Positions 1-8,426 of a stretch of 64,000 bases of DNA are shown here, one piece after another. The position numbers and the translations under genes were made by a program. Origin of the DNA: Vibrio maritimus (lineage in GTDB: Bacteria > Pseudomonadota > Gammaproteobacteria > Enterobacterales > Vibrionaceae); assembly GCF_021441885.1 (NCBI RefSeq), contig NZ_CP090438.1, positions 2,604,001-2,668,000 on the forward strand. Reading direction: 5' to 3'. Each line of letters begins with the position of its first letter. The stretch's first letter is position 1. The notes below the pieces were generated by a model. The model was not told the origin of the DNA. It saw nothing but the letters and a program-made list of their open reading frames with translations, and did no database searches.

Positions 1-164
1 TCTACCACCCAAGACTCTTGAGCTTGGGTATAGTCGCTCACCACTGTGGATAGCCAAGCCTCTGGCTTCAATGGCTCGGTCGCGAAGTTAGCTGCTAGGA
101 TTGCGCCTTCGATAAACGCGCTAGATTCGCCTGCCCAGTCTGCAGGAAGCTCGATGAATTTCAT
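1..164 (-). CDS. YecA/UPF0149-like protein, N-terminal fragment
   Basis: Only the first 54 or so codons lie in the window; the gene runs off the left edge. It begins MKFIELPADW and continues with a stretch reading FIEGAILAAN then PLKPEAWL. That layout, an F-x-E/x-G helix followed by a Pro-x-x-W turn, resembles the start of YecA/UPF0149 proteins, which are small helical proteins often ending in a SEC-C zinc motif. The zinc motif would lie outside the window, so it cannot be checked. The start has a weak GAG ribosome site and faces dusC divergently. The family call is tentative; that it is coding is likely. Confidence 0.5.
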   Translation of the reverse strand, partial: MKFIELPADWAGESSAFIEGAILAANFATEPLKPEAWLSTVVSDYTQAQESWVV

Positions 165-286
165 TTGCTCATTACACTAATCAAAATTTGCCGCAAGTAT
201 ATTTACCTCGTGTACGAAACACAATGGTCGATTCTTTGTTCTATAACGGGTAGAATCCCCGCTCCCTGATTATGATGAGAACTGGT

Positions 287-1249
287 ATGCGTGTTGTTTT
301 GGGCCCGATGGAGGGTGTGTTAGATCATTTAATGCGAGAAATTCTTACCGAGATCAATGACTACGATCTGTGCGTAACGGAATTTGTTCGCGTTGTTGAC
401 CAAGCACTACCCGATCACGTGTTCTACCGCTTATGTCCCGAGCTCGCTCAAGGCTCTATGACTAAGTCAGGTACGCCAGTCCATATTCAGTTGCTCGGAC
501 AAGACCCTCGCTGGATGGCAGAGAACGCCGTTAAGGCCGCGTCACTTGGCGCGCGAGGCATCGACCTTAACTTTGGCTGCCCTGCCAAACTTGTCAACAA
601 GAGCAAAGGTGGTGCAGCGCTGCTTCAACACCCAGAGCTCATACACAATGTTGTCAAAGCGTGCCGTGACGCGGTGGACCCGTCTATCCCCGTCACAGCG
701 AAGATTCGCTTAGGCTGGGAAAACCCAGAGGACTGCTTTGAGATCGTTGATGCCATCGAGCAAGCAGGTGCTAACGAGCTGACCGTGCACGCGCGCACCA
801 AAACTGGTGGCTACAAAGCAAGTGAAATCAAGTGGGAATACATCAACGAGATCCGTAAAAAGACCACTCTACCTTTGATTGCCAATGGTGAGATTTGGAA
901 CTTTGCCGATGGGCAACGCTGTATTGAAACGACAGGCGTTGATTCGTTGATGGTGTGTCGAGGCGCGTTTAACGTGCCAAACCTAGGTAATGTAGTGAAG
1001 CACAATCACACTGCAATGCCATGGCACGAAGTGGTGGAGCTCCTTCTGGTTTATTCCACTTACGAGATCAAGGGTGATAAAGGGCTTTACTATCCTAATC
1101 GCGTTAAACAATGGTTCTCGTATCTTCGTCAGCAGTATCCAGAGGCGGCAGAGCTATTTCGTGAGATCCGCACCTTCAACAAAGCCGCGCCTATTGTTGA
1201 ACATATTCAACACTACCGCGACAAGGTCTTGGCGACCCTGCCGCAGTAA
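287..1249 (+). CDS. dusC: tRNA-dihydrouridine(16) synthase DusC
   Basis: FMN- and NADPH-dependent enzyme that reduces a uridine in the tRNA D-loop, position 16 for the DusC subfamily. The protein opens with the DusC-type LGPMEGV segment and carries NFGCPAKLVNKSKGG, in which Cys98 is the expected catalytic acid. The HARTK and ANGEIW segments are typical of the FMN-binding TIM barrel. About 320 residues is the normal length. Two in-frame ATGs lie upstream at 272 and 275, but 287 puts the conserved MRVVLGP at the N-terminus as in relatives and has a GATGAGA stretch in front, so I prefer it. It converges on the MalZ-like gene with only 9 bp between. Confidence 0.93.
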   Translation: MRVVLGPMEGVLDHLMREILTEINDYDLCVTEFVRVVDQALPDHVFYRLCPELAQGSMTKSGTPVHIQLLGQDPRWMAENAVKAASLGARGIDLNFGCPAKLVNKSKGGAALLQHPELIHNVVKACRDAVDPSIPVTAKIRLGWENPEDCFEIVDAIEQAGANELTVHARTKTGGYKASEIKWEYINEIRKKTTLPLIANGEIWNFADGQRCIETTGVDSLMVCRGAFNVPNLGNVVKHNHTAMPWHEVVELLLVYSTYEIKGDKGLYYPNRVKQWFSYLRQQYPEAAELFREIRTFNKAAPIVEHIQHYRDKVLATLPQ

Positions 1250-1258
1250 CGCTTTGTC

Positions 1259-3091
1259 TTATCGACGTAGCAGTATTGAACCTTCCGCTGCTATGTCGAT
1301 ATCAAGTTTCCCATCGATAACCTCAGCGTGCTGACCACTCAGTGGGCACGCAAACGACGCGCTCTCAATGCCTAACTTCCAAATCGGCAGCGTTAGCTTT
1401 TTGCTCTCAGCGCTCAAGTTGAAACCACTTAGCACAACATCGTCACCAAACTGTCTCGCAAAGACCAGGCTCTCTTTGTCCACATGCATTGGGATAAAAC
1501 TGCCCTTTTGCAATGCCGTAGAGTCTTTTCTCAACGCAATAAGCTTTTTGCAGTAAGGAAGCCATTGGCTTGTCTCTACTCGCTCCCACGGGAAGCAGCG
1601 GCGGTTATCAGGGTCGTGCGTGCCCTCCAAACCCACTTCGACACCGTAATAGAGGCAAGGCGTACCCACGTAAGTCATGAGTAGCTGCATCGCAATAGCA
1701 AATCGCTCGCTGTTACTTTCAAGCGTAGTCAGGAAGCGTTCTGTGTCATGGCTATCAAGTTGGTTGAGCTGAGCAAGTTGATTGCTCCAAGGCACCTTAG
1801 CGGCGGCCTCTTGCAGCCAATTCAGAAACTCCACGCAATCTATCTGGATTGGGTCAAAGGCAATATCTTTACCTGCAAGTAACGCGCGCACGGGATGCGC
1901 AAAGCCATAGTAATTCATCGCGCCATCTTCTTGATCACCTTGAAGCCATTGGGTCGCTTCAAAGAAGTGCTCGCCCAGCATGTATGAGTCAGGATTCACC
2001 GACTTCATCGACGCTCGAAACTCACTGACGTAGTGAGCATTGTTCGTCGCACCTTCGCCTTCTCCCAGCATATGAATAACGTCAAATCGCCAGCCATCAA
2101 TGCCATAAGGAGGCTTTAGCCAGTGCTTGATTACTGAGTTATCATCCTGATAGATATGGCTTTTAACATCTTGGTTGTGGAAGTTAAGAACAGGGAGAGT
2201 ATCAATACCTTTCCATCCTACATAGCGCTTAGAATCCCCTTCAAAAAAGTAGTAATCACGATGTGGGCTCTGAGAAGATGTGTAGGCTCCGTTATACTCG
2301 CCACTGATGTCAAACCAAGGGTGCGACACCGATGTGTGATTGAGCACGGCATCGAGTACGACTTTCATGCCTCTTTGATGAAGGTTTTCTGTGAGTGATG
2401 CGAACTGCTGGTTGGTACCGAGTTTTGGATCAACGGAATAATAATCGACGGTGTCATACTTATGGTTGGTATATGACGTAAAAATCGGATTCAGGTACAA
2501 GGTCGTAATACCCAACTCCTGAAGGTAGTCGAGCTTAGCCTCGATACCAGCTAGGTCGCCGCCATAAAATTCAACCGCACCTGAGTCACCGTGTGTGCCA
2601 ACGGGTTCACCCCACTGTTTTTTTATCGACTCACGTTTTCGGTTTGGGTATTGGTACTCACCGCTTTCAACTCCGATACTTGGGTCGCCATTATTAAAAC
2701 GGTCAGGGAAAATTTGATAGAAGACCTGTTCAGAGACCCATTCTGGCGGCTGGTGTACTCGATTAAACTTGAAGTGATATTCACGACCAGGCATACGACT
2801 TTGAATCCCGCGTGCATCCAGCCAGCGCTGACTTGTTGAGGTTAGCGCTTTGAACACATAATAGGTCACGTCCTTGTCGGCGCTTAGCGGCAAGGTCGCT
2901 TGCCAAATCTCAAGCTCACCTTTGGCGCCAGACTTAGACATATCTATTAGATATTCTTCGTTGTCAGGCTCATGACGAAGCTTAATCTGCTCGAAAGCGC
3001 CTTTTTCAGAAAACACGCTCACGGTAAGTTGGTCACCTTGCCTAACCAAGCCATCTTGGGTTTGTGGGTGATAAAGAAATGGTTGGGTCAT
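1259..3091 (-). CDS. malZ: MalZ-like maltodextrin glucosidase (GH13)
   Basis: Cytoplasmic glycoside hydrolase family 13 enzyme that would trim glucose from the reducing end of maltodextrins. An N-terminal beta-sandwich (about residues 1-115) precedes the (beta/alpha)8 barrel. All four GH13 signatures are visible: DAVLNHTS near 247, GWRFDV with nucleophile Asp337, GEHF with acid/base Glu374, and LDSHDTERF. The length of 610 residues is close to the 604 of E. coli MalZ. An in-frame ATG lies 90 bp upstream, but the one at 3091 has an AGAAGAA ribosome site and puts MTQPFLYHP first. It could instead be a neopullulanase or cyclomaltodextrinase, since these share the fold. No maltose operon genes lie beside it. 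Confidence 0.8.
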   Translation of the reverse strand: MTQPFLYHPQTQDGLVRQGDQLTVSVFSEKGAFEQIKLRHEPDNEEYLIDMSKSGAKGELEIWQATLPLSADKDVTYYVFKALTSTSQRWLDARGIQSRMPGREYHFKFNRVHQPPEWVSEQVFYQIFPDRFNNGDPSIGVESGEYQYPNRKRESIKKQWGEPVGTHGDSGAVEFYGGDLAGIEAKLDYLQELGITTLYLNPIFTSYTNHKYDTVDYYSVDPKLGTNQQFASLTENLHQRGMKVVLDAVLNHTSVSHPWFDISGEYNGAYTSSQSPHRDYYFFEGDSKRYVGWKGIDTLPVLNFHNQDVKSHIYQDDNSVIKHWLKPPYGIDGWRFDVIHMLGEGEGATNNAHYVSEFRASMKSVNPDSYMLGEHFFEATQWLQGDQEDGAMNYYGFAHPVRALLAGKDIAFDPIQIDCVEFLNWLQEAAAKVPWSNQLAQLNQLDSHDTERFLTTLESNSERFAIAMQLLMTYVGTPCLYYGVEVGLEGTHDPDNRRCFPWERVETSQWLPYCKKLIALRKDSTALQKGSFIPMHVDKESLVFARQFGDDVVLSGFNLSAESKKLTLPIWKLGIESASFACPLSGQHAEVIDGKLDIDIAAEGSILLRR

Positions 3092-3148
3092 TATGATTCT
3101 TCTATAAAAGGGAACGAGGTACAGTAATTGTAGAAGAATCACATAGAT

Positions 3149-3180
3149 AAAAAATCCCCCTTCAAATTGAAGAGGGATCA
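3149..3180 (-). terminator. Rho-independent terminator of the ABC importer operon
   Basis: On the minus strand, CCCTCTTCAA pairs with TTGAAGGGGG (one G-T wobble) across a short loop and is followed by ATTTTTT. It lies about 60 bp past the end of the ATPase gene and before the MalZ-like start. Confidence 0.8.
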
Positions 3181-3242
3181 CGGTTTGTAGGCGTAGCTAA
3201 CGGTAAGAGTCAGGCTGAGCCCAACCTAGATTCAATGAGTGA

Positions 3243-4037
3243 CTAACTCAGTAGCAAGCTATCATCAGCAAGTTCCTCACCGCGCACTTTAGAGAACATC
3301 TCGAGTAAGTCGGGTACCTGCATATTGGCGCGCTGCTCCCCTTCTACATCAAGCACAATCTCGCCTTGGTGCAGCATCACTGTTCGGTCACCACAGGCCA
3401 ACGCATCTTTCATGGAATGCGTCACCATCATAACCGTCAGGTTAAACTCCTTGATTACCTTTTTAGTGAGATCGATAACGAACGCGGCCATGCGCGGATC
3501 GAGCGCAGCCGTATGCTCATCCAATAGCAGCAGTTTACTATCGGACAAAGTGGCCATAACCAAACTCACGGCTTGTCGCTGTCCACCGGACAACAAACCA
3601 ATATTGTCGCCCAATCGATCTTCTAAACCTAAGCCAAGAATGCTGATGCGCTCTTGAAACAGCTTACGGCGTTTACTGGATAGAGAAAGACTCCAGCCGC
3701 GCTTCTTTCCACGCATGTACGCCAGTGCCATGTTCTCTTCAATCGAAAGGTCGCCACATGTACCAGCGAGGGGGTCCTGAAACACTCGTGCACACTGATT
3801 CGCTCGCTGATCAACGGTTTGTCGAGTCACGTCCATATCATCAATTAGCACACGACCACCAACCATAGGCGTTTCACCAGTAACCGCACCTAGTAACGTC
3901 GATTTGCCAGCTCCGTTCGAGCCTATCACCGTCAAAAACTGATGCTCTGGCACTTCAAGATTTACCCCTTTCAGTGCTCGATTTTCTAGGATAGTCCCCG
4001 GATTGAAGGTTACTTGAATATCTTCTAATCGAATCAT
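3243..4037 (-). CDS. ABC transporter ATP-binding protein
   Basis: Cytoplasmic ATPase of an importer encoded with the next two genes upstream. Walker A is GSNGAGKST at residues 39-47, the signature is LLSGGQRQA, and Walker B runs into LLLLDEHTAALD with an H-loop later (MMVTHSM). The 264-residue, single-domain form is normal. The start codon overlaps the permease stop by four bases (ATGA), so the two are translationally coupled. The set of LivF/G-like ATPase, ribose-type permease and PF04392 binding protein recalls importers proposed for tryptophan or other amino acids in Gram-positives (TrpXYZ), but the substrate here is unknown. Confidence 0.88.
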   Translation of the reverse strand: MIRLEDIQVTFNPGTILENRALKGVNLEVPEHQFLTVIGSNGAGKSTLLGAVTGETPMVGGRVLIDDMDVTRQTVDQRANQCARVFQDPLAGTCGDLSIEENMALAYMRGKKRGWSLSLSSKRRKLFQERISILGLGLEDRLGDNIGLLSGGQRQAVSLVMATLSDSKLLLLDEHTAALDPRMAAFVIDLTKKVIKEFNLTVMMVTHSMKDALACGDRTVMLHQGEIVLDVEGEQRANMQVPDLLEMFSKVRGEELADDSLLLS

Positions 4038-4975
4038 GCTGTATTCCCCGTGTTGCCTGATTGAGAGACCGCTTTACTCTTAGCAGGCTTAACGACCTTT
4101 TTTGCTTTGAGGTTTCCTTTTATCTTCGGTGCGATAAGCGCGGCTGCGACTAGTACCGCTGTAACTAAGTTAAGATCGGAAGCTTGAAGACCAAACATTC
4201 CAGTACTCAACGCGAAGGCAACAGCAAGTCGATACAACACGGAACCGACAATAACCGCCGTGACCGCAACCCAGATCTTTCGCCCAGGAATTAAGGTTTG
4301 ACCCAAAATAACCGCCGCAAGGCCAACCACTATGGTACCCACACCAGAAGTCACATCAGCGAAGCTGTTGGTCTGTGCGAACAAAGCGCCTGCAAACCCC
4401 ACAAAGCCATTCGACAAGGCCAAGCAAAAATAGGTATAAAACGAGGTACTGGCACCCTGTGCTTTCACCATTCGAGCATTAACACCTGTCGCACGAAGCC
4501 CCAGACCAAAATCACTATTTAGCAACCTGACGACAAACCATGCAGAGATTAGAACAAGGACGCCAACCACTAAAGGTCGAACATACATTGCATCACCCAT
4601 CATCTCGAAAGGCGTGAGAATGGTGTCTTCTCCTAGCAGCGCCATATTGGGTCTGCCCATAATTCGAATATTGATGGAGAACGCTGCAATCATGGTCAAA
4701 ATAGACGCCAGCAAGTGAAGAATGCCACAGCGCACGGCGAGAAAAGCCGTTACCCAACCTGTTGCCGCACCCGCGACGATCGCCATGGCCGTTGCGACCC
4801 AAGGGTTAATGCCCGCGACAATTGCCGTCGCCGCAACAGCCGCACCCATTGGAAAGCTGCCATCAACACTCAGATCGGGGAAGTCGAGGACTCGAAAGGT
4901 AAGGTAGACACCCAAGGCAACCAGTCCGTAGATAAGACCAATTTCAAGGGCTCCAAAAAATGCAAAAGCAGACAT
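4034..4975 (-). CDS. ABC transporter permease (BPD_transp_2 type)
   Basis: Inner-membrane channel subunit of the importer, with around eight or nine hydrophobic segments from the MSAFAFFGALEIGLIYGLV start onward. The LDFPDLSVDGSFPMGAA stretch and the GLRATGVNARMVKAQG loop are typical of the PF02653 permeases used by PF04392 binding proteins. The C-terminus is Lys-rich. I chose 4975 over the in-frame ATG at 5011 because AGGAG sits 6 bp before it and the extra 12 residues are hydrophilic and unlike the family. It is separated from the binding-protein gene by an 81-bp gap holding a strong hairpin. Confidence 0.87.
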   Translation of the reverse strand: MSAFAFFGALEIGLIYGLVALGVYLTFRVLDFPDLSVDGSFPMGAAVAATAIVAGINPWVATAMAIVAGAATGWVTAFLAVRCGILHLLASILTMIAAFSINIRIMGRPNMALLGEDTILTPFEMMGDAMYVRPLVVGVLVLISAWFVVRLLNSDFGLGLRATGVNARMVKAQGASTSFYTYFCLALSNGFVGFAGALFAQTNSFADVTSGVGTIVVGLAAVILGQTLIPGRKIWVAVTAVIVGSVLYRLAVAFALSTGMFGLQASDLNLVTAVLVAAALIAPKIKGNLKAKKVVKPAKSKAVSQSGNTGNTA

Positions 4976-5010
4976 AACAACTCCTCTGCTGTTTAACAAA
5001 TGAAGGCTCA

Positions 5011-5040
5011 ATAAAAAAGCTGGACCCAGGGGTCCAGCTA
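5011..5040 (-). terminator. Intra-operon hairpin/attenuator after the binding-protein gene
   Basis: A perfect stem, AGCTGGACCC with GGGTCCAGCT, is followed on the minus strand by TTTTTTATT. It lies between the binding-protein stop (5057) and the permease start. This is the usual position for partial termination or mRNA protection that leaves more binding protein than membrane subunits. Confidence 0.8.
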
Positions 5041-5056
5041 AATCTTGATACCAGCG

Positions 5057-6022
5057 TTACTTGACGTCAGTTGCGCGGTCCATGACCGTTTTAGGAATCG
5101 CAAGTCCCAGTTTTTTCGCAGCCGTCGCGTTGATAACTAAGTCAGAACCTTTCGCCACCTTCACATCAATCTTACCAGGGTCTTCACCTTCTAAGATTTT
5201 CGCGACGTAATCCGCTGTTTGAACGCCGATTTGGTAGTAGTCAAAGCCAAGGCTTGCCACTGCGCCACGCTCAACGTAAGACGTTGCAGCACCAAACACA
5301 GGTGTTTTAGCTTGGTTTGCTGACACGATCATGCCTTCAATAGCACTTGCTACTGTGTTGTCGATCAAAGCGTAGATGATGTCTGATTTCGCTGCGATCG
5401 CTTGTGTTGCTGTCTGTACATCAGCACTCTTTAGCGCTGTTGCTTCTACCAGCTCAATACCACGTTTCTCAGTGCTTTCTTTCAGAAGCTTCATCAAACT
5501 CACTGCGTTCGCTTCACCTGGGTTATAAACCACACCAATGCTTTTCACATCAGGCATGATTTCTTGAATTAACTCAACGTGTTGGTCTACAGGTGATAGA
5601 TCAGAAAGACCCGTGACGTTTTTGCCTGGCTGCTCAAGCTTTTTCACCAGCTTGGCACCCACAGGGTCTGTCACTGCCGTAAATACAACTGGGATATCAC
5701 GAGTTGCCGAGACCAGTGCTTGCGCCGTTGGTGTTGCAATACCGACAAGTACATCAGGGCGCTCACCGACATATTGACGTGCTATCTGCACGGCAATCGC
5801 TGGGTTACCTTGTGCCGTTTTATAATCAAAATCTAGGTTCTTTCCTTGCTCGTAGCCTTTCGCTTTCAAACCATCGACCAAGCCTTGGCGAGTTGCATCC
5901 AATGCCGGGTGCTCAACAATTTGAGATACCGCGACTTTTGCGGTTTTCGCCATAATGCTGGCAGACGATAGTAGCGCCACACCAGTTAATGCTGCAGTGA
6001 CAATTAACTTGCTTGCTTTCAT
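5057..6022 (-). CDS. ABC transporter substrate-binding protein (PF04392 family)
   Basis: Periplasmic binding protein of the importer. A signal peptide is clear: MKASKL, a hydrophobic stretch and an Ala-x-Ala-like site at about residue 25 (SIMAKTA). The mature protein has the two-lobe fold of the ABC_sub_bind family. Marks include HPALDATRQGL near the start, VGIATPTAQAL, PVVFTAVTDPVGAKLV and the GVVYNPGEANA segment. The 321-residue length is normal. No lipobox Cys is present, so it should be soluble. It is first in the operon and has an inverted repeat about 65-85 bp upstream. The ligand is not predictable from sequence alone; relatives bind amino acids or related small molecules. Confidence 0.85.
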   Translation of the reverse strand: MKASKLIVTAALTGVALLSSASIMAKTAKVAVSQIVEHPALDATRQGLVDGLKAKGYEQGKNLDFDYKTAQGNPAIAVQIARQYVGERPDVLVGIATPTAQALVSATRDIPVVFTAVTDPVGAKLVKKLEQPGKNVTGLSDLSPVDQHVELIQEIMPDVKSIGVVYNPGEANAVSLMKLLKESTEKRGIELVEATALKSADVQTATQAIAAKSDIIYALIDNTVASAIEGMIVSANQAKTPVFGAATSYVERGAVASLGFDYYQIGVQTADYVAKILEGEDPGKIDVKVAKGSDLVINATAAKKLGLAIPKTVMDRATDVK

Positions 6023-6418
6023 CTTAACTCCTTGATTAAGCAGCCCTGATTCGTCCTTTTAGAAGACTCATCAATCGGGGAATGAGGTGTAATTTGTAAT
6101 TTACACTTTGATTGTTATTTTTTAACTTCCTGTTACTTCTACCAGTTAGCCAACCAAAATGAAAGATGTTATTAACATCCACGTTAGATAAACGTGCTAT
6201 TCGTATCCTTTCGCAACCAACATTTAAACAAATGCGTACAAACAGCGATACATGCGACTAATATTTACTCAAAAACCAGCGTAATCCATTTTTGACAAAA
6301 GTGAAGCTTTGTGAATGCATTTCTGTGAAAGATGTCTATATTCATACAGATAGCGTAATCGTTGCTCATACTTGTTACGTATCACAACCATCCAGCTTTG
6401 ACTCCAAGGAAGAGAGAC
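6023..6418. promoter_or_regulatory. Divergent control region with three palindromes
   Basis: This 396-bp gap separates the leftward ABC operon from the rightward aldose dehydrogenase. It holds no convincing gene; a short rightward reading frame through 6292-6486 has no ribosome site and shadows the dehydrogenase start. Three inverted repeats are visible: GTGTAA-N8-TTACAC at 6087-6106, GATGTTA-T-TAACATC at 6165-6179, and CACGTT-AGATA-AACGTG at 6180-6196. These are plausible operators, two of them abutting. The SD before 6419 is AAGGAAGAGAG. Confidence 0.5.
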
Positions 6419-7513
6419 ATGCGACAGTTAATCCTTATTCCACTCCTTTTCTTCATCGCGCTTTCAGGGCAGGCACGAGAGTTTGAAGGCAGCCAACTGG
6501 AAAAAATCACCACCGTTAATGGCGTACCTTGGTCGATTGTGCATTTAGATGACAACACACTTCTCGTGGCACTTCGAGACGGTAACTTGCTATTAGTCGA
6601 TACCGTTAAAAACACGCAATCAAAGGTGGCGGGAGTACCAAAGGTATACGCATCTGGCCAAGGTGGGCTGATGGATATACACCCAAGCCCTACTGAAGCT
6701 AACGTGTACTATTTCACCTACGCGAAACCCGTTGGAAAAGGCGGAGCACCCACTCTGGCTAAAGCGACGTTGGATGGTTCCAGTCTGTCTAATTGGCAAG
6801 ATCTGTTTACCAGCAACGTCCCCGTAACCTCTGGCAGACACTTTGGGAGTCGCATTGCATTTGATGACAAGGGATTGGTCTACATGACTATTGGCGACTC
6901 TGGAGACAGAGATACCGCCCAACAAACGGATAATCACGCAGGCACTATCGTTCGTCTCAACCCAGATGGCTCGATTCCTAAGGACAACCCATTTGTGGAC
7001 AAAGAAGGGTTCCAACCGGAGATCTATTCCTACGGTCATCGCAATCCTCAAGGTATTGTATTTGACAGCGAAAGGCAGCAGTTATGGTCGATAGAGCACG
7101 GCCCAAGAGGCGGTGATGAGCTCAACCTTATCAGTGCAGGCTTGAACTATGGATGGCCAATCACCTCTCATGGGAAGGAGTACTGGGGTCCTATCAACGC
7201 CGGTGACGCGCAAGAAAAAGAAGGGATCGAATCACCAAAGAAAGTCTACATCCCGTCAATTGCGCCTGGTTCACTGCACTTATACCAAGGCGAGGAATTT
7301 CCAAGACTTAACGGCATTTTGTTGATTGGTGCACTAAAACTCACCCACATCAACATTCTCGATGTGAATGAAACAGGCCAGGTGCTGGAAGAGCGCCGCT
7401 ACTATGAAGACCTAGGAGAGCGCGTTCGAGATATCACCACCGATAGCCAAGGAAATGTTTGGTTTAGTACCGATAGTGGTGCGATATACAAAATTAGCCG
7501 AGCCTTTCAGTAA
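6419..7513 (+). CDS. PQQ-dependent aldose/sugar dehydrogenase, periplasmic
   Basis: Predicted periplasmic quinoprotein that oxidises aldose sugars with PQQ, in the soluble glucose dehydrogenase/YliI (Asd) family (PF07995). A signal peptide (MRQLILIPLLFFIALSGQA-R) ends near residue 19. The six-bladed propeller shows family marks GLMDIHPSP, GRHFGSRIAFDDKG, MTIGDSGDRDTAQ, SYGHRNPQG and WSIEHGPRGGDELN. The length of 364 residues matches E. coli Asd. Start at 6419 is set by the AAGGAAGAGAG ribosome site and by the signal peptide; a longer frame from 6362 lacks both. No PQQ synthesis genes are in view, so cofactor supply is an open point. Confidence 0.87.
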   Translation: MRQLILIPLLFFIALSGQAREFEGSQLEKITTVNGVPWSIVHLDDNTLLVALRDGNLLLVDTVKNTQSKVAGVPKVYASGQGGLMDIHPSPTEANVYYFTYAKPVGKGGAPTLAKATLDGSSLSNWQDLFTSNVPVTSGRHFGSRIAFDDKGLVYMTIGDSGDRDTAQQTDNHAGTIVRLNPDGSIPKDNPFVDKEGFQPEIYSYGHRNPQGIVFDSERQQLWSIEHGPRGGDELNLISAGLNYGWPITSHGKEYWGPINAGDAQEKEGIESPKKVYIPSIAPGSLHLYQGEEFPRLNGILLIGALKLTHINILDVNETGQVLEERRYYEDLGERVRDITTDSQGNVWFSTDSGAIYKISRAFQ

Positions 7514-7587
7514 CAACGTTAGGCTCTTTCGGAAAGATACCCATTGACACAAGGCACTTCAGTTACTCAAGGCATAGGCAAGACATG

Positions 7588-7622
7588 AAAAAGCCCAGCT
7601 CGATGAGCTGGGCTTTGTTGTT
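7588..7622. terminator. Bidirectional terminator between the dehydrogenase and yfbV
   Basis: AGCCCAGCTC and GAGCTGGGCT form a perfect 10-bp stem with a GAT loop. T-rich runs follow on both strands (TTTGTTGTTT rightward, TTTTTC leftward), as suits two convergent genes. Confidence 0.88.
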
Positions 7623-7638
7623 TAGTTCAGATGAGTCC

Positions 7639-8091
7639 TTAGAACCAGCGGTCAAAATCGCTGCGGTCTAACTGACGAAAAGCACGGTTCAGCGTCATCG
7701 CCAGTTCTTTGTACTTGGGTTTTGCCTTAACAGGCTCCATCGCACAACCAGATTCAACAATTTTTTGGTGAAGCTCTCGATACCAAGATGCGAGTGCCGG
7801 TGGAAGCTGTGTGTTGTAACGATTCCCCAGCCACCACATACCCTGAACCGGCATGCTAATAGCGAATAAAGCAATCACGATTGCTTGTGGCAAAGCATGA
7901 GCGTTATTGAAGGCCATTTGCGTCAGCACACTGATCGCTGCAACCGCTGGCATGACTTTTATACCGAAGCGCGTCGCCTTTATGATGCGCTGTTCTGGAA
8001 ACAAGGGAGTCAGTTCCTTGCGCATCGGCCAAAGTTCCATGTACTTTTGACCATTTTTTATACTCTGAGTCAGACTTGCTCTCTCGCTCAT
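7639..8091 (-). CDS. yfbV: UPF0208 inner-membrane protein YfbV
   Basis: Small inner-membrane protein of the UPF0208 family, 150 residues against 151 in E. coli. Two hydrophobic segments (about residues 45-65 and 66-88) lie between hydrophilic ends; GQKYMELWPMRKELTPLFPE and the C-terminal RAFRQLDRSDFDRWF are family marks. In E. coli, YfbV has been tied to organisation of the terminus macrodomain. The chosen ATG at 8091 has GAGG about 7 bp upstream and gives MSERASL; an ATG at 8103 would only add four residues. It is divergent from ackA, the same order as in E. coli. Confidence 0.92.
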   Translation of the reverse strand: MSERASLTQSIKNGQKYMELWPMRKELTPLFPEQRIIKATRFGIKVMPAVAAISVLTQMAFNNAHALPQAIVIALFAISMPVQGMWWLGNRYNTQLPPALASWYRELHQKIVESGCAMEPVKAKPKYKELAMTLNRAFRQLDRSDFDRWF

Positions 8092-8426
8092 AGCTAACCT
8101 CACTAAAAAAAAGTTGAACTATTCAACTAAATCAGCAAAATATTGACGGAAGTTAATATTCTTTCAAATTTATTTTGTTATCTTCTGTCATTATCGTTAT
8201 TCTTTGCGAATCCTCAATCTCATTGTTGTCTTTATTTACAAATAAGGCAACCGTCGAGATGACCGTCGCAAGGACGCTAATGTGGTTTTCTTGGGAAAAT
8301 CGCATATTATTATACGGCAATTGATGATTTTATGACCAAGAGTGATAGGCATTTTTCGTCGCCTCTCAGTCTTGAGATACGTTTACATCCTTGATCCCCG
8401 ATCAGATAAAATACAGGTAACCTCTA
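8092..8426 (+). promoter_or_regulatory. yfbV-ackA intergenic region with structured ackA leader
   Basis: The 335-bp gap has no gene. Next to yfbV is the palindrome GTTGAA-CTA-TTCAAC (8113-8127). From 8241 to 8304 there is compact RNA-like structure: small GTC/GAC hairpins, then a 10-bp stem TGTGGTTTTC/GAAAATCGCA closed by a TTGG loop at 8281-8304. This would lie in the ackA leader if transcription starts near 8240, where a GTTGTC element precedes it. The ackA ribosome site is CAGGTAA. TTGATCCCCGATCAG at 8391-8405 looks like an FNR site but has one base too many in the spacer. Confidence 0.45.

Noticed and set aside
3092..3181. N-terminal extension of the MalZ-like protein
   Set aside because: The 30 extra residues run into the terminator of the upstream operon and lack a ribosome site; start placed at 3091.
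6292..6486. 64-codon rightward frame before the aldose dehydrogenase
   Set aside because: No ribosome site, and its second half is an out-of-frame reading of the dehydrogenase signal-peptide region.
8241..8304. c-di-GMP-I riboswitch call for the ackA leader
   Set aside because: Only scattered elements of the first half match; the second stem and its conserved receptor bases are not visible. Kept as a finding, not as a riboswitch annotation.
8391..8405. FNR/CRP-like site TTGATCCCCGATCAG before ackA
   Set aside because: The FNR consensus has four bases between half-sites; here the halves are one base out of register, so I do not call it a site.
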